Shown here piece after piece: positions 17,428 to 25,536 of a DNA stretch of 64,000 bases. The stretch's first letter is position 1. Each line of letters opens with the position of its first letter. The DNA is taken from contig JAKUTR010000007.1 of the NCBI GenBank assembly GCA_022448725.1, positions 1 to 64,000 of the forward strand, written 5' to 3'. The notes under the pieces were generated by a model. That model did no database searches. It was not told the origin of the DNA and saw only the letters and a program-made list of their open reading frames with translations. The stretch comes from SAR202 cluster bacterium (GTDB lineage Bacteria > Chloroflexota > Dehalococcoidia > Lucifugimonadales > VXLM01). Made by a program: the position numbers and the translations under genes.

Positions 17428-18552
17428 ATGTACCGGGTTGGAATTATCGGGCTAGGCCCAGTTGCAATTAGGAAGAGTCAAAGTGAAGGGCTACCCGCCT
17501 TTCAAGGAAAGCCTGCATCGGACGATATCATTCAAGCAGGCATTGATCCATCGTCGCCAGCTACGGTTCTTGGCGATCCTGTTTTAGTTTCTCACGCGGC
17601 TTCCCTCGCGAAAATCTCTGAGATCCAAGTCGTAGCAGTCTGCGACGTTAGTGCTGCACGAATCAAGCGCTTTTTTCACAATTGGAGTGACATTTGGCCA
17701 GGCACACGTTCATACACAGATTACTCTGAGATGATGAGAAGAGAGGAGCTGGATTTAATTGCTGTCTGCACCCCCGAGCACTTGCATGTAGAACCGGTTG
17801 TAGCTGCAGCTGAAAGTGGTGTTAAGGGAATTTTATGCGAGAAGCCCATAGCGACGAGTCTTGAGGATGCTGATCGTATGATTAAAGCATGTGACAACAA
17901 TAATGTTGTGCTGAATATTGAGTACACCCGTCGGTGGAGCCCACTTTTCCTGACGGTGCGACAAGTTTTGAGATCTGGGGCAATCGGGAATGTCACATCG
18001 ATATCTGGAGCATTTGGAGGCGCTCAAGCTTGGATGTTCCGTAGCGGGTCACACCTCTTGGATGCTATGTGTTTCTTCTCGGAATCAGATCCCGAGATAG
18101 CGTCTGCACACCTAGAACATGGTTACGATGACTGGGATAGATACCGTGGTTCTGGGGGAGGGAATCTAACTGAGCGCGATCCCGGAGCGACTGGGTACGT
18201 CGTATTTAAAAACGGTGTGCGATGCTTCTACACGTGTATCAATAGCTCTCCAGATTTTTACCGCGAGTTCCTTATCGTTGGGAACGAGGGCTACATTTCC
18301 TTCCCTTTCAACGGAGAGATAGGAACTTTGCATACTAGGTCGACTGTTGACCCGTCAATGGCTAGTAGTAGTGTCATTCAGCCAGAATCTTACCGAACAC
18401 GAGCGATTGAGGCAGCCTATCGCGAGTTGATCGAAAACATCTCGTCCGGTACAAAAAGCGTTTCACCGGCTCAAGAATCTAGGAAGTCAGTTGCGATCAT
18501 GATGGCTTTCCTCAAGTCGCATAAAGAACAAGGCAGGCTAGTGAAGGTATGA
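17428..18552 (+). CDS. Gfo/Idh/MocA family NAD(P)-dependent oxidoreductase
   Basis: 374 aa. It has an N-terminal Rossmann fold (YRVGIIGLGPVA), AVCDVSAARIKRF, AVCTPEHLHVEP, then the family CEKPIATS with the active-site Lys. The C-terminal alpha/beta domain begins at IEYTRRWSP and has GSHLLDAMCFF, where the His is a typical catalytic or ligand residue. Family members oxidise or reduce sugar and cyclitol hydroxyls. A ~45-residue insertion (about 20-65) separates the dinucleotide loop from the second strand, which is unusual. GAGGAGG precedes the ATG. The substrate is unknown. Confidence 0.85.
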   Translation: MYRVGIIGLGPVAIRKSQSEGLPAFQGKPASDDIIQAGIDPSSPATVLGDPVLVSHAASLAKISEIQVVAVCDVSAARIKRFFHNWSDIWPGTRSYTDYSEMMRREELDLIAVCTPEHLHVEPVVAAAESGVKGILCEKPIATSLEDADRMIKACDNNNVVLNIEYTRRWSPLFLTVRQVLRSGAIGNVTSISGAFGGAQAWMFRSGSHLLDAMCFFSESDPEIASAHLEHGYDDWDRYRGSGGGNLTERDPGATGYVVFKNGVRCFYTCINSSPDFYREFLIVGNEGYISFPFNGEIGTLHTRSTVDPSMASSSVIQPESYRTRAIEAAYRELIENISSGTKSVSPAQESRKSVAIMMAFLKSHKEQGRLVKV

Positions 18553-18577
18553 ATGAGGCGTAGTTACTCGTAAGAAC

Positions 18578-18600
18578 CGACTCAACGAGAAGAGTCGTTT
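18578..18600 (+). terminator. Weak hairpin between convergent genes
   Basis: CGACTC (18578-18583) and GAGTCG (18592-18597) form a 6-bp stem with an 8-nt loop, followed by only three T. It lies between the oxidoreductase and polyprenyl synthase ends. It is weak as an intrinsic terminator. Confidence 0.3.
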
Positions 18601-18644
18601 GCCGATTAGATTGGGCGTTTTTCTGACTTACTTCCTTTCGAAAC

Positions 18645-19670
18645 CTAGTACTCCCTTATTAACAGGAACTCTACAATCTGTGAGATTTCGTGTTTGGTAG
18701 TGGGAGCGATATCGGCGTTATCAATAGCTTCCATAGCCATTGAGCCGTGTTCTTGTAATAGGTTCTCCGCGTACTCTTGACTACCAGCAGTGGCCATAAT
18801 GTCTAGTACATCCACCACATCCTGTCCGGAAATCTCGTTTTTGGCGTAGATGGATTTCAATTGGTGCTGTTGAGTTCCCTTTGATTGGGCCATTGCATGA
18901 ACAATTGGGAGGGAATTCTTCTTTCTCCGGATATCTGATCCTACTGGCTTGCCCGTTTTTTTCTCTTCTCCCCAAGTACCTAACATATCGTCTCGTATCT
19001 GGAAAACATACCCAAGAGAGCGACCGAAATTTTGGAAAGCCTTGATACGCACAGTATCTTTCGTGCCAATAACCGCACCGATGTTCACTGAACATCTAAT
19101 TAAGGCTCCTGTTTTTCGAGAGATCATGTCGAGGTACTCAGCCAGCTCGGTATCGCTGTGGCCTTCATACGCAACGTCAAGGTACTGTCCTTCGATCATC
19201 GATAGGTATGATTCGGTCAATAGATGAACCACTTTAGTTGCAACGGTGTAATCTAGGCCTTGCTTATCCAGGTTCCACAAAGCTTGGTCGGCCACTGCAC
19301 GAAGAAGATTGCCTGCAACGAGTGCTTTTGGTTTGCCCCAAATAGACCATACTGTCGGCCGACCCCATCGCACCTCGTCTTGGTCCTGAATATCATCATG
19401 GACTAAGGAAAAGTTGTGGATGAACTCTACAGAGACTGCCCCCGGGATTGCGAGGGCGGGATCTCCGCCTACTGCTTCGCACGTCAGAAGACAGAGAGTG
19501 GGTCGTAACGCCTTCCCGGTCCTCGAAGCAATAGGTTTTGCATCTACGTCTACCCAACCCATGTTGTAGCGTAGGACGTCGTAGGCTATACCTTCGCGGT
19601 GGTATAGGTGTGAGCGCATTGCAGCGTTCAGGCTTTCTCTATACTTTTCGAATGCTGTTGGGAGGCTTAT
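18645..19670 (-). CDS. Polyprenyl (geranylgeranyl/farnesyl-type) diphosphate synthase
   Basis: This enzyme joins isopentenyl diphosphate to allylic diphosphates for quinone or lipid precursors. Counting from the ATG at 19619 (324 aa), the first aspartate motif is DDIQD (75-79), with GKALRP upstream. The second region is QIRDDMLGTWG near 210, then GKPVGSDIRRKKNSLP. The frame stays open 17 codons above that ATG and encodes LPTAFEKYRESLNAA, which looks like the normal start of this family. Those codons begin at ATA (19670-19668), and no ATG/GTG/TTG occurs before the in-frame stop further up. The true start is therefore uncertain: ATA at 19670, the ATG at 19619, or a frameshifted start at 19714. 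Confidence 0.85.
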   Translation of the reverse strand: MSLPTAFEKYRESLNAAMRSHLYHREGIAYDVLRYNMGWVDVDAKPIASRTGKALRPTLCLLTCEAVGGDPALAIPGAVSVEFIHNFSLVHDDIQDQDEVRWGRPTVWSIWGKPKALVAGNLLRAVADQALWNLDKQGLDYTVATKVVHLLTESYLSMIEGQYLDVAYEGHSDTELAEYLDMISRKTGALIRCSVNIGAVIGTKDTVRIKAFQNFGRSLGYVFQIRDDMLGTWGEEKKTGKPVGSDIRRKKNSLPIVHAMAQSKGTQQHQLKSIYAKNEISGQDVVDVLDIMATAGSQEYAENLLQEHGSMAMEAIDNADIAPTTKHEISQIVEFLLIREY

Positions 19671-19827
19671 GGTAGTAGTCGTACGTATTTGAGAACCGCC
19701 CTTTCTGTCCTCATTGAGCTATCAATTTCACCCGTGTCCGATCCTCCATTAGCCCCTTTATACAGGCACGAAACGTATCTGTGGAAGATGCTAGCAATAC
19801 GATCTGTGTTGTGTCAATATGGGCAAC

Positions 19828-19851
19828 CGCAAGTGAAATTTTTCACTTGCG
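19828..19851. promoter_or_regulatory. Perfect palindrome, probable operator of the nuo promoter
   Basis: Two 11-nt arms (CGCAAGTGAAA and TTTCACTTGCG) are separated by TT and match perfectly. The right arm overlaps the -35 hexamer of the nuoA promoter. The AT-rich centre and the absence of a T-run outside the structure favour a dimeric-repressor site over a terminator. The binding protein is unknown. Confidence 0.65.
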
Positions 19852-19875
19852 TAGGTATACCCCCTATGCTATATT
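19847..19875 (+). promoter_or_regulatory. Promoter of the nuo operon
   Basis: -35 TTGCGT (19847-19852), a 17-nt spacer and -10 TATATT (19870-19875). The predicted transcription start falls at or next to the nuoA ATG at 19882, and no Shine-Dalgarno site is present, so the mRNA may be leaderless. Confidence 0.65.
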
Positions 19876-19881
19876 CCGGCC

Positions 19882-20334
19882 ATGGGTGGAGAAGCGGCTG
19901 TTCTCGATGACTATTTTCGACACTATGGTCTCGTGGCGATCTTTACGGCCGTGGCCGTGGCCGTCCCGGTGGGGATGTTACTGGTGTCTTGGGCGGCTTC
20001 ATTGAATGTTGATAAACTCACCTTAGGCGGGTTCGGGTCTTTCGTTCGCGTCCGTCCCTCAAAGCCAGATGATGTGAAAATGAGTATCTACGAGTGTGGT
20101 TTCGAGACGCTCTCAGGTACGTGGCATCGGTTTAACTTTCGATTTTACTCATTCGCCTTGATATTTGTCGTATTTGATGTCGAGGTTGTGTTCCTCTTTC
20201 CATGGGCTGCTAGTTTCGGAATACTGTCGACCCAATTTGGAATATTTGTGCTGGCGGAGATGGGGCTTTTCATCGCGATATTGGTTGTAGGGTGGTTGTA
20301 TGCATGGCGCAAAGGTGCCTTGGAGTGGGCTTAA
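19882..20334 (+). CDS. nuoA: NADH-quinone oxidoreductase subunit A
   Basis: 150 aa, a membrane subunit of complex I with three predicted helices (~15-40, ~88-110, ~115-140). The conserved loop YECGFE, with the redox-sensitive Cys of the ND3-type loop, is followed by FVVFDVEVVFLFPWA. The start at 19882 has no Shine-Dalgarno site and lies right behind a good -10 box. The next possible Met would remove part of helix 1. Its stop codon directly abuts the nuoB start. Confidence 0.95.
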   Translation: MGGEAAVLDDYFRHYGLVAIFTAVAVAVPVGMLLVSWAASLNVDKLTLGGFGSFVRVRPSKPDDVKMSIYECGFETLSGTWHRFNFRFYSFALIFVVFDVEVVFLFPWAASFGILSTQFGIFVLAEMGLFIAILVVGWLYAWRKGALEWA

Positions 20335-20970
20335 ATGACGTTTGACGATCTGGATTTGCCGGGAAGTTCGATACCCCTATTCAGTAAGACTGGAGATCTT
20401 GACCGTCAAGAAGGCGACTATGTCAATTTCCTTAAGTCTAATAACACTGAACCCATCGCTGAGCCGCTGATAGAGGTTCCTGATGATCTCAAGAGAAATC
20501 TCGCAGTGACTTCTCTTGACGCCTTGGTCAACTGGGGTCGAAAGTCGGCCGTTTGGCCTTTGTCGTTTGGGCTAGCGTGCTGCGCTTTTGAAATGATGGC
20601 GAGTGCGATGTCTCGGTTTGACATATCTCGTTTCGGTATGGAGGTGTTTAGGGCGTCACCCCGCCAGGCTGATTTGATGATTGTTGCAGGTACCGTCACT
20701 TGGAAGATGGCACCTGCCATAGAGCGAGTCTACAAACAGATGGCTGAACCTAGGTGGGTAATCTCGATGGGTGTTTGCGCGACGAGCGGTGGGCCCTACT
20801 ATGAGTCTTACAGCGTTGTACCGGGTGTGAACCACATAGTGCCAGTTGATGTATACGTCCCAGGCTGTCCACCCCGTCCGGACGCACTACTGTATGGGAT
20901 CATGCAACTCCACGAGAAGATTAAACGATACTCTGTTCTGGGGGATGAGATCAGGAACCCAGCGGGATGA
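20335..20970 (+). CDS. nuoB: NADH-quinone oxidoreductase subunit B
   Basis: 211 aa, a peripheral-arm subunit that binds cluster N2 [4Fe-4S]. The ligands are all visible: tandem C82-C83 (GLACCAFEM), C148 ([10 protein letters not shown]) and C178 (VPGCPPRP). The N-terminal ~55 residues before the conserved core are acidic and variable. The ATG immediately follows the nuoA TAA. The end overlaps nuoC by 4 nt (ATGA), so the two are translationally coupled. Confidence 0.96.
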   Translation: MTFDDLDLPGSSIPLFSKTGDLDRQEGDYVNFLKSNNTEPIAEPLIEVPDDLKRNLAVTSLDALVNWGRKSAVWPLSFGLACCAFEMMASAMSRFDISRFGMEVFRASPRQADLMIVAGTVTWKMAPAIERVYKQMAEPRWVISMGVCATSGGPYYESYSVVPGVNHIVPVDVYVPGCPPRPDALLYGIMQLHEKIKRYSVLGDEIRNPAG

Positions 20971-21410
20971 CGAAGCTATTTGTTGGTACTGAGCTAGCCA
21001 AGGTTATTGAGCTCAACCATCCAGACTCGATCGCTGATCACAGTGATGCTGCTGCTATTATCCACCCTGGGCAAATTCACGAAGTTCTGGCTTTTCTCAA
21101 ACAAGCTGAAGATCTGGACTTTCAGGTCCTAAGCGCCCTGACGGCAGTCGACTACATTGAATACTTCGAAGTCATTTACCATCTACTTTCGATGCGCCGA
21201 AACACTCGTTGTGTGATTAAGGCCCGCCTGCCAGGCAGGGAGGAATTGACGATCCCTTCCGTTACTGATCTGTGGAGAGGCGCTGAACTGCAGGAGCGTG
21301 AGATTTGGGATCTAATGGGCATAAAGTTTGAGGACCATCCAAATATGAAAAGGATACTTTTGTGGGAAGGTTTTCCAGGACACCCACTCCGTAAGGATTT
21401 CATAAGGTAG
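20967..21410 (+). CDS. nuoC: NADH-quinone oxidoreductase subunit C
   Basis: 147 aa, the 30-kDa-type peripheral-arm subunit. The conserved end is seen as [19 protein letters not shown] and HPLRKDF. It is separate from nuoD, not fused as in E. coli. It is shorter than many homologs, with a brief N-terminal domain. It begins inside the nuoB stop. Confidence 0.94.
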   Translation: MTKLFVGTELAKVIELNHPDSIADHSDAAAIIHPGQIHEVLAFLKQAEDLDFQVLSALTAVDYIEYFEVIYHLLSMRRNTRCVIKARLPGREELTIPSVTDLWRGAELQEREIWDLMGIKFEDHPNMKRILLWEGFPGHPLRKDFIR

Positions 21411-21431
21411 GAAGACGCACCAATCACTAAA

Positions 21432-22535
21432 ATGGCAATCAAGACTGAACCAATCACTATAAACATGGGCCCACAACACCCGAGCACGCACGGTGTGTTC
21501 CGGCTTCGAGTTACCTTCGATGGGGAGGTGGTGGTGGATGTTGAACCAGTTTTTGGATACCTCCATCGGGGTACTGAGAAGCTTGCTGAGGAGCGGACTT
21601 ATGTCCAGATCGTCACGTTAACCGATCGATTGGATTATACGGCGAGTATGTCGAACAATTTGGCTTATGTCCGGTCTGTTGAAAAGCTAGGAGGTATCGA
21701 GGTTCCGGAACGAGCCCAGTACTTGCGTGTTATATGCGCAGAATTGCAGAGAATTGCGAGTCACTTTGTTTCTATAGGGTTCATGTTGCAAGAGTTAGGT
21801 GCGTTTGGTACCCCGCTGATGTACTGTTTTCGTGAACGTGAGCGGATTCTCGATCTTTTTGAAATGTTATGCGGTGCGCGGATTACCTTGAGTTATATGC
21901 GTCCAGGAGGCTTGATTCAGGACGCACCTGAAGATTTTTGGCCAGCCCTAGGCATCCTCATGGAAAGCATGCCTGAATACATTGACGATCTTGAAGGACT
22001 GGTCACATCGAATGAAATCGTGTTAGCACGCACCCGCGATGTGGGGATTATTTCACCGGAACTTGCAGTCAATGGTTCCGTCACGGGTCCCATGCTACGT
22101 GCTAGTGGTGTGCAATGGGATCTTCGAAAAGCAAACCCGTACGAAGTTTACGACCGGTTGGAGTTCGATGTTCCAATCGGCTACCAAGGTGATACTTACG
22201 ATCGGTATTTGGTACGTGTTCAAGAAATGCGTGAAAGCGTACGGATCATTGAACAATGTATTAAGCAAATTCCTGGAGGGGCGATTCAGTCAGAGGCACC
22301 GTTCTTTGTACGCCCGCCTGTTGGGGACGTATACGATGCGATTGAGGCGCCCAAGGGGGAACTGGGGTTCTACCTGGTTAGCGATGGGGGTATATCGCCG
22401 TACAGGTGCAAGATCCGCGCTCCGTCCTTTATCAACTTAACCGTGTTGAGGGATATGCTGGTTGGTTGGAAGCTAGCAGATCTGGTTGTTATATTCGGTA
22501 GTACAGACGTAGTTTTAGGAGAGGTCGACAGGTAG
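21432..22535 (+). CDS. nuoD: NADH-quinone oxidoreductase subunit D
   Basis: 367 aa, the 49-kDa subunit at the quinone site, homologous to the large subunit of NiFe hydrogenases. It has MGPQHPSTHGVFRL, GYLHRGTEKLAE, TDRLDYTASMSNN and ERAQYLRVICAELQRIASH. The end lacks the hydrogenase nickel Cys pairs, as expected. The His of GPQHPSTHG and a later Tyr bind quinone in the family. Confidence 0.96.
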   Translation: MAIKTEPITINMGPQHPSTHGVFRLRVTFDGEVVVDVEPVFGYLHRGTEKLAEERTYVQIVTLTDRLDYTASMSNNLAYVRSVEKLGGIEVPERAQYLRVICAELQRIASHFVSIGFMLQELGAFGTPLMYCFRERERILDLFEMLCGARITLSYMRPGGLIQDAPEDFWPALGILMESMPEYIDDLEGLVTSNEIVLARTRDVGIISPELAVNGSVTGPMLRASGVQWDLRKANPYEVYDRLEFDVPIGYQGDTYDRYLVRVQEMRESVRIIEQCIKQIPGGAIQSEAPFFVRPPVGDVYDAIEAPKGELGFYLVSDGGISPYRCKIRAPSFINLTVLRDMLVGWKLADLVVIFGSTDVVLGEVDR

Positions 22536-22550
22536 GCCCTAATAACTATT

Positions 22551-23738
22551 ATGAGTTTTGATCAATTATACGATCTTCTTGACAGATTCGTGCCAGAATC
22601 AATCGACTGGATGGTCTTCACTGTCACCGCATTGATTCTTTCGCTAGCTGTGATAAACGCGATGGTGCTTTGCACAGCGCTATATACTTGGTTCGAGCGT
22701 CGTATGTTGGGACGATTCCAGTCACGTATCGGCCCTAACCGCTGGGGGCCATTCGGTTTGCTTCAACCGATTGCCGATGTAATCAAGCTACTAGTCAAAG
22801 AAGATGTAATACCTGTTGTCGCTGACAGGGCCGTTTTCACTTTAGCGCCAGTTGTTCTCTTGGTCCCGGCTCTAATGGTGTTTATTGTGATTCCCTTCGG
22901 AGAGCAGAGCTTTTTGGGGAAACTCAATGTTGGTGTCCTATTTATTCTGGGCGTCACAGGAGTTAACACGCTTGCAATCATTATGGGCGGCTGGGCGTCC
23001 CGAAATAAGTACGCTCTGTTTGGGGCTATGCGTGGTGCTGCTATGCTCATCAGCTATGAAGTACCAATGGCACTCAGCTTGATAGGGGTCATCATACTTG
23101 CCGGTTCGATTTCACTGGTTGATATAGTCAGCAGTCAGGGCATTTTCTATATTCTTGTTCAACCGCTAGCGTTCCTTGTTTTCATGGCTGCAGCCTCGGC
23201 TGAAATGAGCAGGGCACCCTTTGACATGATTGAGTCCGAGTCTGAGCTTGGAGCTGGCTACCATACTGAGTACAGTGGTATAAAGTATGCGATTTTTCAA
23301 CTAGCTGAGTTTATGGCACCACTCGTCACTGCCGCTGTCGCAACGGTCGTTTTCCTTGGTGGAACCAAAGGGATCGACCCGATTCCCGGGCAGGTGTGGT
23401 TTTTGTTGAAAGCGTTTTCGGTAGTTTTCGTGTTGCTTTGGGTTCGAGCAACGTGGCCACGTCTGCGAGTCGACCAGATAATGGGATTTGCGTGGAAAGG
23501 GCTGTTCCCATTATCGGTCATTAATTTCTTTGTGGTCGCGGTTGAGTTGTTTGTTCTCCAGGAGCCTGACGGAACGATAACCAACCAGTCGATGATGATT
23601 ATGACTGGGATAAACTGGGTTGTGATGGTGGTTTCAATTGTTTTAATCGCAACAGTGCTGGGGCAGGGCAAACTGCAACACAAGTTGCCTCCACAGCCCT
23701 CGTCGCTTGCCAATATGGCCGCATCGGAAGGAGATTAG
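22551..23738 (+). CDS. nuoH: NADH-quinone oxidoreductase subunit H
   Basis: 395 aa, the membrane subunit linking the quinone cavity to the proton pumps, with about eight to nine helices. It has WFERRMLGRFQSRIGPNRWGPFGLLQPIADVIKL split over helix 1 and loop 1, and the acidic quinone loop SRAPFDMIESESELGAGYHTEYSG. The C-terminal tail after the last helix (~30 residues) is polar. It follows nuoD by 15 nt. Confidence 0.95.
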   Translation: MSFDQLYDLLDRFVPESIDWMVFTVTALILSLAVINAMVLCTALYTWFERRMLGRFQSRIGPNRWGPFGLLQPIADVIKLLVKEDVIPVVADRAVFTLAPVVLLVPALMVFIVIPFGEQSFLGKLNVGVLFILGVTGVNTLAIIMGGWASRNKYALFGAMRGAAMLISYEVPMALSLIGVIILAGSISLVDIVSSQGIFYILVQPLAFLVFMAAASAEMSRAPFDMIESESELGAGYHTEYSGIKYAIFQLAEFMAPLVTAAVATVVFLGGTKGIDPIPGQVWFLLKAFSVVFVLLWVRATWPRLRVDQIMGFAWKGLFPLSVINFFVVAVELFVLQEPDGTITNQSMMIMTGINWVVMVVSIVLIATVLGQGKLQHKLPPQPSSLANMAASEGD

Positions 23739-23741
23739 AAA

Positions 23742-24410
23742 GTGTATGGACTAGGGATGGTTAGAGGTATGGGGGTGACCTTCAAAAATCTAGTATTGCC
23801 TAGTCGTCAGTTCGCCGTACAATACCCCAACCGTAAGATCAGTTTGTTTGAGCTCGCTAAAGAAAACGATACTGACGTCGTAAGTTTTGCTATCAACAAC
23901 CCTGTACAGGCTATAAAAGCCCTCGCAGGTTTTGTGGAAGTACCGGTAAGACTTCCTCAACACTCAAGATTCCGAGGCGAAGAATTCACATGGTATGAGC
24001 AACGGTGCACGGGCTGTGCTAGCTGTGCCAAGTTCTGCCCACTTGGAATTATTAAGATAGTTACTGACACGAGCGGTAAGTACGAACAAGATGGAGGCAA
24101 ATACGATATCGAGGTTTTCGATATCGACATAGGTCGCTGCATGTTCTGTGGACTCTGTGTTCAGGCATGTCCGTATGATGCACTCCACATGGGCAGTGGT
24201 TTTGAGGAAGGCGTTTACAGACGTGATGATCTCGTAATCGACGTGGAACGTCTCAAGGCTGCTCCTAAGAAGCCCAGTACCTGGTATCGGCCACAGATTG
24301 AATCACAAAACTTTGATCCCCAAAGTGACGATATGCGAGAGTATCTCGATGTGGGTCGCCACGAGCGCCCAAGCCAGGATCAACAGGTTGACAGGTGGGC
24401 GAAGCGTTGA
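23742..24410 (+). CDS. nuoI: NADH-quinone oxidoreductase subunit I
   Basis: 222 aa, the ferredoxin-like subunit carrying N6a and N6b. Two 4Fe-4S sets are seen: C89-x2-C92-x2-C95-x3-C99 and C133-x2-C136-x2-C139-x3-C143. The GTG at 23742 fits the typical MYGLGMVRGMGVT start, with AAGGAG upstream. About 30 extra residues lie between the N-terminal helix and the first cluster (KISLFELAKEN to PVRLPQHSRF) compared with the compact NuoI I know. The tail overlaps nuoJ by 16 nt. Confidence 0.94.
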   Translation: MYGLGMVRGMGVTFKNLVLPSRQFAVQYPNRKISLFELAKENDTDVVSFAINNPVQAIKALAGFVEVPVRLPQHSRFRGEEFTWYEQRCTGCASCAKFCPLGIIKIVTDTSGKYEQDGGKYDIEVFDIDIGRCMFCGLCVQACPYDALHMGSGFEEGVYRRDDLVIDVERLKAAPKKPSTWYRPQIESQNFDPQSDDMREYLDVGRHERPSQDQQVDRWAKR

Positions 24411-24982
24411 ATCTAGGAAGTGGCACAGAATCAACGATCGTATTGGATATCGCCTTTTGGGTGATTTCAGTATCTACTATCATAGCTGGGCTAGCGGTGG
24501 TGTTTATGAAGGACGTGTTCCGCGCAGCCCTATTCCTCGTAGTGGCTTTCCTTGGCACAGCAGGTTTGTTTGTGCTCTTACGTGCAGAGTTTCTAGCCGT
24601 GGTACAGGTGATTATCTACGTTGGGGCTATCTCAGTATTAATTCTGTTCGCCATTTTGATGACACGGGATACTGAACAGGGTAGCCCTTCCAACCGCCTT
24701 CGGTACCCGGCCGGAGGAGTCGCATTACTGTTCATGGGGGCTGCCATATTTGTCTCTTTCAATAGTGACTGGGTGTTACTCACGGAATTTCTTCAAGGTG
24801 GAGTCGGAGAAACACCGGGTTTATCTGAAGCAACAGTTGCAAAGGTTAACGAGGTTTATGCTGATACTGTTCCGGTAATTGCGAGTCTACTTCTAAGAGA
24901 CTACGTGCTTGCCTTTGAGGTCGTATCAGTATTGCTGCTGGCGGCTGTTATAGGCGCACTGGCTTTGGTTAGGGAGCGCTAG
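24395..24982 (+). CDS. nuoJ: NADH-quinone oxidoreductase subunit J
   Basis: 195 aa, a membrane subunit with five helices. It has FMKDVFRAALFLVVAFLGTAGLF and VVQVIIYVGAISVLILFAIL, the helix known in the family for a pi-bulge. A GTG start inside the end of nuoI gives a 16-nt overlap. A TTG at 24407 is an alternative start that would still keep all helices. It abuts nuoK. Confidence 0.92.
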   Translation: MGEALNLGSGTESTIVLDIAFWVISVSTIIAGLAVVFMKDVFRAALFLVVAFLGTAGLFVLLRAEFLAVVQVIIYVGAISVLILFAILMTRDTEQGSPSNRLRYPAGGVALLFMGAAIFVSFNSDWVLLTEFLQGGVGETPGLSEATVAKVNEVYADTVPVIASLLLRDYVLAFEVVSVLLLAAVIGALALVRER

Positions 24983-24983
24983 T

Positions 24984-25337
24984 ATGAGTCTCGAGAATTT
25001 TCTGTTAGTTGGGGCAATTCTTTTCTCCATTGGGATGTATGGAGCTATTTCTAGAAGAAGTGCCGTGGTCGTTCTCATGAGCCTTGAATTGATGTTCACG
25101 GCAGTCAATATCACAGCTGTTGCTTTGTCGCGCTACGTTTTGCCTGCAGGGCTGATATTCGATCCATCGACAACCAGCGATTTAGTCACTCGTTCACTGC
25201 TAACAGGCCACGTATTCGCGATCTTCATAATCACTGTTGGGGCGGCTGAGGTGGCCCTTGGAGTAGCGATTGTCATTATGCTCTATAGGAACCGCGAGAC
25301 AGTATTTGTCACAGATGCCAACCAGATGAGGCACTAA
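24984..25337 (+). CDS. nuoK: NADH-quinone oxidoreductase subunit K
   Basis: 117 aa with three helices and the family Glu residues in SLELMFTAVNI and TVGAAEVALGVAIV, which line the proton path. It starts 1 nt after the nuoJ stop. The polar tail after helix 3 is slightly longer than usual. There is a short insert (DPSTTSDLVTRSLLTG) between helices 2 and 3. Confidence 0.94.
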   Translation: MSLENFLLVGAILFSIGMYGAISRRSAVVVLMSLELMFTAVNITAVALSRYVLPAGLIFDPSTTSDLVTRSLLTGHVFAIFIITVGAAEVALGVAIVIMLYRNRETVFVTDANQMRH

Positions 25338-25341
25338 AGAT

Positions 25342-25536
25342 ATGTACACTGATTATCGAGAGGCTCCCAACCTAGTCATCGCTGAGATGTGGAAGAATGT
25401 TTTGGAAGGCGAAGGTCTACCTACGAAAATTCTCCCGAAAGGAGACATCCGCTCTTGGGGGGAGCGCGTTCCTTTCCGGGTAATGGTCCCTCGGGGACGT
25501 GAACATGTTGCAGACGAGATTTTGAGGAAGCTGTAG
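25342..25536 (+). CDS. Small DUF2007-like protein inside the nuo operon
   Basis: 64 aa between nuoK and nuoL. The stop (TAG) shares its last G with the nuoL GTG, so translation is coupled. The fold signature is a small ferredoxin-like alpha/beta unit: EAPNLVIAEMWKNVLEGEGLPTKIL, a GERVPFRVMVP strand, then REHVADEILRKL. This resembles small DUF2007-type proteins that act as signal or assembly modules. The assignment is from memory and unchecked. There is no Cys and no membrane segment. Its placement suggests assembly or regulation of complex I; that is inference. Confidence 0.7.
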   Translation: MYTDYREAPNLVIAEMWKNVLEGEGLPTKILPKGDIRSWGERVPFRVMVPRGREHVADEILRKL

